Source: F1-120-MAGs118 sp013360535
Lineage (GTDB): Bacteria; Planctomycetota; UBA1135; GCA-002686595
Reading direction: 5' to 3'
Length of the DNA: 16,345 bases
NCBI GenBank assembly: GCA_026647215.1
Contig: JAPKHC010000063.1
Location: forward strand, 1-16,345
The notes below the pieces were generated by a model. It had not been told where the DNA came from and did no database searches. It was given only the letters and a program-made list of their open reading frames with translations. Position 1 is the first letter of the stretch, and each line of letters opens with the position of its first letter. Shown here piece after piece: positions 8,866 through 16,345 of the stretch. The translations under genes and the position numbers were made by a program.

Positions 8866-10938
8866 GTGGCCGACAGCCAACTCGTCTCGGTCCAGGTCAC
8901 CGTCGCGGCGCTCAACCGCTCGCTGGACGCCTACACGATCAAGCGCCAGGTCGGTCACGGCGCCATGGGCATCGTGTTCGAGGCCGAGCAGAAGGGCATC
9001 GGCCGGCGCGTGGCGCTCAAGGTGCTGCCGCCCAATCTCGCGCTGCGCGAGCGCACGGTGAAGCGCTTCCTGCGCGAGGCCGAGTCGATGGGCAAGCTCG
9101 GCCACCCCAACGTCGTCGACGTGTACGAGGTCGGCTCGCGCGCGGACTTCCACTTCTTCACGATGAAGTTCGTCGACGGGCCGTCGCTCGACCGCGTGCT
9201 CAAGGCGGGCCCGCTGGCGGTGAAGGACGTCGTCGGCATCGGCATCGACGTCGCGACCGCGCTCGCCCACGCGCACGCGCGCGGGGTGCTGCACCGCGAC
9301 ATCAAGCCCGGCAACCTGCTGCGCGACGGCGAGCGCATCCTGCTGACCGACTTCGGCCTCGCGCGCCAGATCGATGGCGAGGACGGCGGCACGGTCACGG
9401 AGTCGGGCGACCTCGTCGGCACGCCGCTCTACATGGCGCCCGAGCAGATCTCCGGTGAATTTGGCCGCATCGACGGGCGCGCGGACATCTGGGGCCTCGG
9501 CGTCACGCTGTACGAGCTCCTCACGGACAAGGCGCCGTTTGCGGGCACCAACGCGTCGGCGATCCTGCACTCGATCCTGCAGCGCGAGCCGACGCGCGTG
9601 CGCAAGCTGCGACCCGACGTGCCGCGCGACCTCGAGGCCGTGATCCACCGCTGCATGGAGAAGGATCCGGCGCAGCGCTACACGACGTCGTCCGAGCTCG
9701 TCGAGGACCTGCTCGCCGTGCGCGAAGGCAAGCCCGTCACCGCACGCGCGCCGCGTTTCTTCGACCCCGTCGTGCGCTGGATCCGGCGCCATCCGCTGCC
9801 GACCGGCATCGTCGCGGCGTCGCTCGTCATCACGCTCACTCTCGGCCTCGCGTTCCGCTGGGTCTTCAACCTGTGGAAGACCTCGAACAGCGAGAAGAAC
9901 GTCGCCGAGCAGCAGGTGAAGGACGCCGAGGAGGAGCGCCTGCAGGCCGAACGCGAGCGCGACGACCAGAGGCGCGAGCGCGCGGTCGCAGTCGCGCGCC
10001 GCACGATCGCCGACGCGCGCCAGCTGTGGTCGGAAGGTCGCGCGCAGGACGACGACATCAAGCAGCTCGAGGCGACCGAACGCATCCTCGACGTGCTGCG
10101 CGCGCCGGCGCTGCAGGAATTGACCGAGGTGCGCGCGGAGACGCTCGAGCTCGCGGCGACGTTCGCGCGCGCGCAGGGCCGCACGGACGCGCAGGTGCTC
10201 GAGGAGCTCGAGCCGCTGTTCGGCGCGATCGGTGGCGATTCCGGGATGCTGTTCCGCGCGGCGGTGCTCAGCGGGCTGGGGCGCTACGAAGAGGCGCTCT
10301 CGCTGCACGGGCTGCGCATCGTCGCCCGCCCGGCGGACCCGATGCCGCTGATGTCCGCGGCCGGAATCGAACGCAGGCTCGGGCTCGAGGCGCTCGAACG
10401 CCACGACCTCGAGCGCGCGGAGCGCCTCCTGTTGCGTGCGACCGGACGGCTCGGTGCCGCGCTCGAGCTCGCGGGCGAAGGCGAGACGCGCCTGAGCGTG
10501 CTCGTCGAGCGCGCGCGCTGCCACCTCGACCTGTGCCAGCCGCAACTCGCGCGGCGCGACGTCGAGGCCGCGCTCGCGGCCGACCCCGGTCACGTCGACG
10601 CGCAGGCGACGCTGGTCGCGATCGCGCGCCAGGAACGCACGCCGCGTCCGTTCGGAGCGCGCTCGGGTGACGTCCCGATGGCCGAGACTCCGTCGAACAC
10701 GCCGGAAAACCCGTCGAAACCTGCGGATTCCGGCGACTCGGACCCGAAGGGGACGGGCGCGGAGCCCGCTCCGCAGCAGGGCGAGGCGACCGCCCCTGTG
10801 CAGCCGCCGAACATCGATCCGATCCTCAACGCCCTCGAGCGCATGCTGCGGCTCCCGATCTCCTCGACGCGCGAGAAGCCGAACGAGCCGCAGAAACCTG
10901 CCGAAAAGCCGGACGAGAAGCCGAAGGACGGCCAGTAG
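8866..10938 (+). CDS. Transmembrane Ser/Thr protein kinase with coiled coil and TPR-like sensor region
   Basis: The product has 690 residues and a Hanks-type kinase domain at about 23-285. The glycine loop GHGAMG is at 30-35, the ATP Lys is K52 in VALKV, and the catalytic HRDIKPGN begins at 143. DFG is at 162-164 and the activation-segment end APE at 191-193, so all catalytic residues are present and the kinase should be active. An Arg-rich juxtamembrane stretch (RWIRRHP) precedes one membrane helix at about 312-332. A charged coiled coil follows (about 338-385), then helical TPR-like repeats (about 400-600) and a disordered Pro/Glu/Lys-rich tail. This architecture is common in Planctomycetota. 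The GTG start at 8866 has a weak ribosome site; it is the only start that keeps the whole N-lobe and fits the 9-bp gap after kdsA. The stop faces the phosphatase gene stop with only 3 bp between. Confidence 0.95.
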   Translation: MADSQLVSVQVTVAALNRSLDAYTIKRQVGHGAMGIVFEAEQKGIGRRVALKVLPPNLALRERTVKRFLREAESMGKLGHPNVVDVYEVGSRADFHFFTMKFVDGPSLDRVLKAGPLAVKDVVGIGIDVATALAHAHARGVLHRDIKPGNLLRDGERILLTDFGLARQIDGEDGGTVTESGDLVGTPLYMAPEQISGEFGRIDGRADIWGLGVTLYELLTDKAPFAGTNASAILHSILQREPTRVRKLRPDVPRDLEAVIHRCMEKDPAQRYTTSSELVEDLLAVREGKPVTARAPRFFDPVVRWIRRHPLPTGIVAASLVITLTLGLAFRWVFNLWKTSNSEKNVAEQQVKDAEEERLQAERERDDQRRERAVAVARRTIADARQLWSEGRAQDDDIKQLEATERILDVLRAPALQELTEVRAETLELAATFARAQGRTDAQVLEELEPLFGAIGGDSGMLFRAAVLSGLGRYEEALSLHGLRIVARPADPMPLMSAAGIERRLGLEALERHDLERAERLLLRATGRLGAALELAGEGETRLSVLVERARCHLDLCQPQLARRDVEAALAADPGHVDAQATLVAIARQERTPRPFGARSGDVPMAETPSNTPENPSKPADSGDSDPKGTGAEPAPQQGEATAPVQPPNIDPILNALERMLRLPISSTREKPNEPQKPAEKPDEKPKDGQ

Positions 10939-10941
10939 GCG

Positions 10942-12599
10942 TCAGCGCGTGAGCAGCACGCGGCCGTCGAGGCTCGCGGGAACCGGCAGGCCCGCGAGCT
11001 CGAGCAGTGTCGGCAGCGCGTCGATCGACGAAGCCTCGCGGAAGTCGCGGCCCGCTTCGACGCCCGCTCCGAGGAACACGAGCGGAATGCGTCGGTCGTA
11101 GTCGTAGGGCGTGCCGTGGGTCGTGCCGGAGGCGTTGCCCGGAAGGCACCACGGCTTCTGCAGCGTCACGACGTCGCTGGAGCGCTCTTCGTCGAAGGAG
11201 TTCGCTTCCATCGCGATCAGCCCGTCGGGCGCGGGCGCGCCGTCGCGTGCGATCGCCTTGAGCTCGTCCCACGTCACCGCGTGCGCGAGCCACGTGCCGC
11301 CGTTCGCGCGCAAGGCTTCCGCGTAGAACGCGCGCACCTCGCGCGGATCGACCTTCGCCGCCGCCATCGCGCTCGGGCTGAGCCGCAGGCCGCGCCAATT
11401 CGCCGCGAGGCAGAAATCCTGCCCAAAACGCTGGACGGCGGCGTTGCGCGCGGCCGTGAACGTGTCGCCGATTTCCTTGCCCGAGAGCCGTCGCGACGCA
11501 TACCCGCGTGCGGCGAGCGTCTCCGGCAGCTCGAGCACTCCGTGGTCCGCCGACAACGACGCGATCCAGCGTCCCTTGCCTACGCGCGCGTCGAGCGCGT
11601 CAAACACGCGGCCGAGCTCGCGATCCGCGCGCAACAGCACGTCCGTGACCTCGACCGAAGTCGGCCCGTAGGCGTGACCGACGGTGTCGCACGACGAGAG
11701 GCTGAGCGCGAGCAGGTCCGGCACTTCGTCCTGACCGAACGGCAATGCCTCGAGCGCCGCGAGCGCCAGGTCGCACACCATCACGTCACCCGCCGGGCCG
11801 TCGTAGACCCACGACGCGAGCCGCTCGAGCCCTTTTTCGTCGAGCCCAGCCCCACGCGGCGGCACGGAGTGCGGGAAGGTGCGCTGCTGGGACTTGCCCG
11901 GTTCGCCCTCGCGGTCGTCGGGCGCCGTGCCGGAACCCTCGAAGTTTCCGGGCAATTCGGCGTTCCAGCCGCCCGCGAACGGCAAGCGCTCCTGCCAGCC
12001 TGCGTTGCTCGCCCGCACCCAGGCCGGAAGTTCCGTGCCGTACCAGCTCGACGACTGGAACCCGCCGCGCTGCTTGTTCCACCACAGCGCGAGGTCCGCC
12101 TTGCGTCCGGTCAGGCCGATCGACGATCGATCCTTCGAGCTGATCGCCAGCGTCAACGCCTCGCGCGAGTGCGCCTCGAAACGATCCGCCGCGCCGTCGC
12201 AGCGCAGGTTGCGCGGGGACGAAGCACGCGACTCGCCGACGCCCGCATCGGTCAGCGCTCGCGAGTCGCGATCGCCGAAGCAGTACAGCGAGTCGCGCGA
12301 ATCCGCCGCGAACCAGTCGTTCGAGATGATGCCGTTCGTGCGCGGCAGGCAACCGGTTCCGTAGGCCGCGTGTCCCGGACCCGTCTCGGTGTCTCCGTAA
12401 CGAAGCGCGGCACGCGGAAACACGCGGCCGGCATGCGCAAAGCGCCCAAGGCCGCCGTGCAGCCACGGCGCGAGCCTGTCGAGCTGCTCCGGAATCATCT
12501 GGTCGACCGACACCATCACCACGAGCCGCACCGGCTCCGGCTTGGGCTTCGTCGCCGCGACGTCCTGCGCCGCGAGCGCGGCCAGCGCACACGCGAGCA

Positions 12600-12600
<1 letters not shown>
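10942..12600 (-). CDS. PafA-like alkaline phosphatase-superfamily hydrolase, exported
   Basis: A 552-residue metal-dependent phosphomonoesterase candidate. D33 lies in the first metal motif (MVSVDQM). The nucleophile is T73 in DTETGPGHAAYGTG, followed by N94 in GIISNDW. K156 and R158 in SSKDRSSIGL match the Lys/Arg pair that distinguishes PafA-type monoesterases from diesterases. The remaining metal ligands are in LSSCDTVGHAYGP, LSADHGV and THGTPYDYDRRIPLVFLG. The N-terminus, MLACALAALAAQDVAA, is hydrophobic and looks like a signal peptide but lacks the usual positive charges, so the true start may lie a few codons upstream. Its ATG shares one base with the TGA stop of the sigma-54 activator (TGATG), so the two are translationally coupled. 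A role in phosphate scavenging is inferred from the family. Confidence 0.92.
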
Positions 12601-14260
<1,660 letters not shown>

Positions 14261-14276
<16 letters not shown>

Positions 14277-14692
14277 CTTGGACCTTCTCGGCCGTCGCCT
14301 TGGGGGCGGACTCCTTCAGGATGACAGCGCCGGCGAGCCTCCGCCAGCGCGCCGGAGAGCGCACGCGTCACGAGCTCGAGCGCGTGCTGCTGCGTCGGCG
14401 CGAGCCCGCCCATGTGCTCGACCTCGGCGCGCAGGTCGAACGCCGCGGCGTCGTCGAGCGACCGCCCGTCGAGCTCGGCGCACACGTAGGCCGCGAGCGC
14501 GAGGCTCGCGCTGCAGCCACGCGCCGTGAAACGCGCCTCGAGGCGACCCTGGGCGTCGCTCGCCAGCGCCAGCCGGACCTGATCGCCACAGGCCTGATTT
14601 TCCCCGACCCCCACGGGCGCCCCCGCCGGCAGGGTACCCCCACGCTCGAGGCGCTTTCTGTGGCTGTCGAGGGGCTCGGGGAGGCGGCTCAC
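14261..14692 (-). CDS. IscU/NifU-like Fe-S scaffold homologue lacking one ligand cysteine
   Basis: A 143-residue protein resembling IscU/SufU scaffolds, which assemble iron-sulfur clusters in the cytoplasm. The first ligand motif is C35-G-D37 in GENQACGDQVRLAL, and the second is Cys in ARFTARGCSASLALAAYVCAEL, with the usual sequel LDGRSLDDA. The third ligand Cys of the family, expected in the helix near TQQHALELVTRALSGAL, is replaced by Ala or His depending on alignment. The family 'NP' before the first Cys is also changed. It may therefore bind a cluster differently or act as a non-scaffold relative. No cysteine desulfurase gene is adjacent. The GTG start at 14692 has no ribosome site but lies 7 bp from a promoter -10, so leaderless translation is possible; a GTG at about codon 27 is an alternative. 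It is the first gene of the operon with the activator and the phosphatase. Confidence 0.82.
14283..14289 (-). promoter_or_regulatory. Ribosome binding site for the TTG-started sigma-54 activator
   Basis: The minus-strand sequence GAGAAGG ends six bases before the TTG at 14276. It lies inside the coding sequence of the IscU-like gene and supports the TTG as the true start of the activator, since no ATG or GTG in that frame is equally placed. Confidence 0.6.
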
Positions 14693-14698
14693 GGCGCC

Positions 14699-14727
14699 AA
14701 AATATCGCCCCGGCTAGGAAGTCGCAA
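14699..14727 (-). promoter_or_regulatory. Candidate sigma-70-type promoter of the IscU-like operon
   Basis: On the minus strand TTGCGA (14722-14727) and TATTTT (14699-14704) are separated by exactly 17 bp. Each matches 4 of 6 consensus bases. The expected transcription start is at or next to the GTG start codon at 14692, which suggests a leaderless mRNA. The -35 box overlaps the palindrome GCAAG-TC-CTTGC (14724-14735), a possible operator. Confidence 0.5.
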
Positions 14728-14816
14728 GTCCTTGCTTGCCACGAACTTAGAGGCACGCTTCCCGGCAGCCACGAGAAACCTCCCCCGCGCCATTTGCCTC
14801 GAATGCAACTTCCTAG
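14714..14816. repeat. 9-bp inverted repeat with one arm in each divergent promoter
   Basis: CTAGGAAGT (14714-14722) is the exact reverse complement of ACTTCCTAG (14808-14816). The left arm lies in the spacer and first -35 base of the leftward promoter. The right arm lies directly upstream of the -10 box of the rightward promoter. It could be a paired operator for one regulator of both units, but chance matches of 9 bp in a region of this size are not very rare (a few percent). Confidence 0.4.
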
Positions 14817-14822
14817 TATAGT
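14794..14822 (+). promoter_or_regulatory. Sigma-70-type promoter of the riboswitch transcript
   Basis: TTGCCT (14794-14799, 4 of 6 consensus bases) and TATAGT (14817-14822, 5 of 6) are separated by 17 bp. This is the best promoter seen in the window, in a locally AT-richer patch. The predicted start is near 14829, a few bases before the first paired base of the riboswitch aptamer. Confidence 0.75.
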
Positions 14823-14833
14823 TAGGAGCTCCA

Positions 14834-14945
14834 AGGATCGAGCGACAACGGCAAACCCGCGGTGACGCGGGGACGCAAAGCCAAGGGCCCCGTGGCCAGC
14901 CGGAGACGGCGAACCGCTGGGCAGCCTGGTTACCGAACCGATCTT
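14834..14945 (+). promoter_or_regulatory. Cyclic-di-GMP-I riboswitch aptamer (GEMM-I)
   Basis: The aptamer matches the GEMM-I consensus closely. GGCAAACC (14850-14857) is followed by a GC stem with a GNRA loop (CCCGCG-GTGA-CGCGGG, 14856-14871), then GACGCAAAGCC (14872-14882). The second hairpin (CCAG and CGG at 14896-14903 with CCG and CTGG at 14914-14920) ends in GGTTACCGA (14928-14936). P1 closes the fold as AGGATCG (14834-14840) with CGATCTT (14939-14945), including one G-U pair. The position equivalent to G20 of the Vibrio Vc2 aptamer is G (14850), which favours c-di-GMP over cGAMP. It starts about 5 bases after the predicted transcription start. The ligand call rests on the consensus and the output is not an ordinary gene (see the RNA entry). 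Confidence 0.95.
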
Positions 14946-15309
14946 GCGCGGGATCCGAGGAGCGGCAGGGGAAACCCCGTGCCGCGTTCGACGTGAGGGA
15001 TGCCGTCCCGGGCCTCGTGCCCTGGCGACTCCCCGGGTCGGCGCCCGCCTCCGGGCGGGTGAACCGACCTCGCGGCCGCGGCCGGGGGTGCCCCTCACGC
15101 GAACGCACCTCGGATCATGCGCTACACCTTGGACACTCTCCTCCACGCCTCCGGCGACCCTCGCTCCTTCGGGACGGGCGCCACGTGCGACCAGAGCGTT
15201 CCTGCATGGGAGACGTTCGCCCTTTCACTCCGGCCCACGCGCCGGAAGTCAGCGAACTCCGGGCGCGGCTCACGCCGCGCGGCGGAAGAAGAGGGGCCGG
15301 TCCGCTCGG

Positions 15310-15496
15310 GTGGGGACTTTGAGCGGGCCGGTAAAGAAGTGAGGAGTGGGTGGACCAGCGCGCCGTGGGGACGGCGTCGCCCCGCCCTTGAAGGAGGAGT
15401 GTTCGCTTCGCAGGGGCGGTGGGGACCCTTCTGCGTCGCGACCGGTCGAGTGCTGTCGCTGTGCGCTCTGCGCGCGCGATGGCCCGTCGTGGGGAC
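15310..15496 (+). repeat. Four copies of GTGGGGAC in the 3' half of the candidate RNA
   Basis: The octamer occurs at 15310-15317, 15365-15372, 15419-15426 and 15489-15496, with spacing of 55, 54 and 70 nt. The first is in the loop of an 11-bp stem. The second forms the tip of hairpin CGCCGT-GGGG-ACGGCG. The third and fourth lie directly after or inside stems. The flanks differ, so the core rather than a whole unit is repeated. Confidence 0.8.
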
Positions 15497-15561
15497 CGCC
15501 GCGGCTCCGCCGCGTCGGGACGGGCCCGGAGCTGGCTAGCTAGCCGCTCCCGCTCGACCTC

Positions 15562-15603
15562 GCGAAGGCCCGGAGCCCGCGCTCCGGGCCTTCGCTCTTT
15601 TTT
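15562..15603 (+). terminator. Strong intrinsic terminator of the riboswitch transcript
   Basis: A perfect 15-bp stem (GCGAAGGCCCGGAGC at 15562-15576 with its complement at 15581-15595) has a CCGC loop. It is followed by TCTTTTTT. It is the only clear intrinsic terminator in the window. It is oriented for plus-strand transcription and is preceded by the palindrome GGCTAGCTAGCC (15533-15544). Confidence 0.95.
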
Positions 15604-15930
15604 GCGCGATCTCGTGCTCTCCGGCTGAGCTGGTCGCTCTCGTTCTCGCTGTCGATAGCGTTCGCGCACGCGGGGCCAGCAAACACGGAGGGCGGAGGAA
15701 GCGGAGGGAGAACGGAGGGGAGTTGAAACGGCCGGGGGAGCGCGGGGGCGTTCGCCGGAAGTTGGGGGCGGGATCGGAGGGATGAAAGAGAGCAGCAGAG
15801 AGTTGGACGCGAAGGACCAGTGACGCAGGGGACGACGGGGCTCAGGTCTGGGGAAGGCGCGGACAGAAAAGAAGCACTAGGATCGGGATTAGGGTGCGAC
15901 CGCCGGGAGGGCTCGAGCGTCGAGGGGAAG
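15604..15930. other. Gene-free stretch with a purine-rich strand
   Basis: No convincing gene is seen. Frames on both strands read as low-complexity Arg/Ser/Pro-rich translations. The plus strand at about 15688-15785 is strongly purine-biased, with repeated CGGAGG, GGAGGG and GGGGG runs. A short hairpin CGCT-GTCGAT-AGCG lies near 15648-15661. It may hold the promoter of the following gene, but no clear -35/-10 pair was found. Confidence 0.6.
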
Positions 15931-16209
15931 GTGAGGGTGCGCGATGAGGACTGGGTCGAGGGGGAGTTGACGGGCGACGTGATCGGCGCGGCGATCGAGG
16001 TGCATCGCGAACTCGGGCCTGGGCTGCTGGAGTCGATGTACCAGCGCTGCCTCGAACTGGAGCTTTCACGACGCGGGATACCCAATCGCGTCGAGGTGGC
16101 TGTGCCGGTGAGATACCGGGGATTCGAGCTCGGTTGCGGGCACCGCATCGATCTGGTCGTCGCCGACCGAGTCGCCATCGAGCTCAAGGCCATCGAACGG
16201 CTCCTCCCT
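15931..16209 (+). pseudogene. GxxExxY-family protein, cut off before its C-terminus
   Basis: The translation LTGDVIGAAIEVHRELGPGL, followed by LESMYQRCLELELSRRGI, matches the GxxExxY family, small proteins related to PD-(D/E)XK nucleases. The nuclease-like core is visible as GHRIDLVVADRVAIELKAIERLLP, with Asp in RIDL and Glu-x-Lys in IELK. Relatives continue with a VHEAQLLTYL-like helix and an 'LLINFN' strand. Here the sequence after P (16209) changes abruptly and reads an unrelated tail to a stop at 16335. About 93 family-like residues remain of the usual 120-130. The start is uncertain: in-frame GTG at 15931 or 15937, preceded by GAGGGGAAGG. The frame is open further upstream to 15820 but without family resemblance. 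Interruption by an inserted element is the simplest explanation. Confidence 0.8.
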
Positions 16210-16241
16210 GGAGCTGTTGTCAATCGGTGTGGAAACGCGAG

Positions 16242-16345
16242 TCAGGCGACGTGGCTCTGGGGGGCTTTCAGGGGAAGGCCGTCGGCGAATTCTGTGCCGG
16301 CGGCGACGTCGGTGAGCAGGTGCACGCTGTCGTAGGTCTTGAAGG
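16242..16345 (-). CDS. 3' end of an unidentified ORF, possibly a transposase
   Basis: On the minus strand a frame enters from the right edge and ends at TGA (16242-16244). About 34 residues are visible, including YDSVHLLTDVAAGTEFADGL and the terminal PLKAPQSHVA. I do not recognise it. Its position right after the broken GxxExxY gene, with a short non-coding gap (about 16210-16241), suggests the last gene of an insertion sequence whose end lies in that gap. The gap carries TGTTGTCAATCGGTGTGG (16215-16232), which could be the terminal repeat; the partner end is outside the window. Confidence 0.45.
   Translation of the reverse strand, partial: FKTYDSVHLLTDVAAGTEFADGLPLKAPQSHVA

Larger units (their letters stand above)
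14829..15603 (+). ncRNA. Candidate large structured RNA led by the c-di-GMP riboswitch
   Basis: The unit runs from the predicted start to the terminator, about 775 nt. After the aptamer, the stretch 14946-15122 folds as one nested domain. GATCCGAGG (14952-14960) pairs with CCTCGGATC (15108-15116), and outside it GCGC pairs with GCGC. Inside are hairpin 14962-14985 (GCGGCAGGGG with CCCC-G-TGCCGC), stem 14992-14999 with 15092-15099, and within that hairpins at 15008-15025 and 15036-15069. Further stems are: 15153-15182 with a C(UUCG)G loop; 15215-15220 with 15252-15257 enclosing 15230-15245; 15263-15280; 15297-15307 with 15321-15331; 15361-15366 with 15371-15376; 15382-15387 with 15414-15419; and 15481-15488 with 15519-15526. 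No reading frame looks like a known protein or has a ribosome site. I do not recognise the RNA class. An mRNA for an unknown small protein remains the main alternative. Confidence 0.6.

Noticed and set aside
14834..14945. cGAMP-selective variant (GEMM-Ib) of the riboswitch
   Set aside because: The position equivalent to residue 20 of the Vc2 aptamer is G, whereas cGAMP-type variants carry A there.
15117..15539. A 140-codon plus frame after the riboswitch as the regulated gene
   Set aside because: Its ATG lies in the closing stem of the RNA domain with no ribosome site. The translation matches nothing I know and codon bias fades in the second half. It remains the main alternative to a non-coding RNA but is not supported enough to list.
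14946..15603. RNase P RNA, tmRNA, SRP RNA, or group I/II intron
   Set aside because: I looked for their conserved cores (the RNase P GAGGAAAGTCC-type and ACAGAA segments, the tmRNA tRNA-like end and tag frame, the SRP GGAAGCAG-type core, and intron domain V or P7 motifs) and found none.
15540..16223. A 227-codon minus frame over the GxxExxY region
   Set aside because: It is antisense to the GxxExxY coding sequence and rich in Ser/Pro/Arg with no domain; a shadow frame.

Overview
The window is a very GC-rich, densely packed bacterial chromosome segment. The organism is probably a Gram-negative with Kdo-containing lipopolysaccharide, since a kdsA gene is present. A Ser/Thr kinase joined to a membrane segment by an Arg-rich juxtamembrane stretch, together with a GAF/sigma-54 activator, fits Planctomycetota or a Myxococcota-like lineage. 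No rRNA is present to settle the taxonomy, so this is an inference.

Layout from left to right. (1) 1-667, minus: the 5' part of an IS110-family transposase, cut by the window edge and lying just downstream of valS. (2) 807-3455, minus: full-length valyl-tRNA synthetase. (3) 3502-6200, plus: an M14 zinc carboxypeptidase, a small lipoprotein with an SLBB-like tail, and a membrane-anchored Pro-rich protein. (4) 6197-7093, minus: an RmlD-like reductase, tail-to-tail with the previous gene. (5) 7099-10938, plus: a tight operon of a YegS/DAGK-type lipid kinase, kdsA (class II, metal-dependent type) and a transmembrane Ser/Thr kinase, which looks like envelope biogenesis plus signalling. (6) 14692-10942, minus: an operon of an IscU/NifU-like protein lacking one ligand cysteine, a GAF-AAA+-Fis sigma-54 activator and a PafA-like alkaline phosphatase, with overlapping gene ends. 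(7) 14794-15603, plus: a self-contained transcription unit with a sigma-70-type promoter, a c-di-GMP-I (GEMM-I) riboswitch, about 650 nt of densely self-complementary sequence without a convincing ORF, and a 15-bp intrinsic terminator. (8) 15931-16345: a GxxExxY-family gene cut off mid-domain, followed by the 3' end of an unidentified leftward ORF, probably a mobile element.

The most unusual part is region 7. The riboswitch appears to lead a large structured RNA of about 775 nt rather than an ordinary mRNA. The RNA contains a multibranched domain closed by a 9-bp long-range stem and four copies of the octamer GTGGGGAC. It is transcribed divergently from the IscU-like/sigma-54 activator operon, and a 9-bp inverted repeat has one arm in each promoter. 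I do not recognise it as RNase P RNA, tmRNA, SRP RNA, 6S RNA or a group I/II intron.

All calls come from reading the sequence and translations. No database search or folding program was run.
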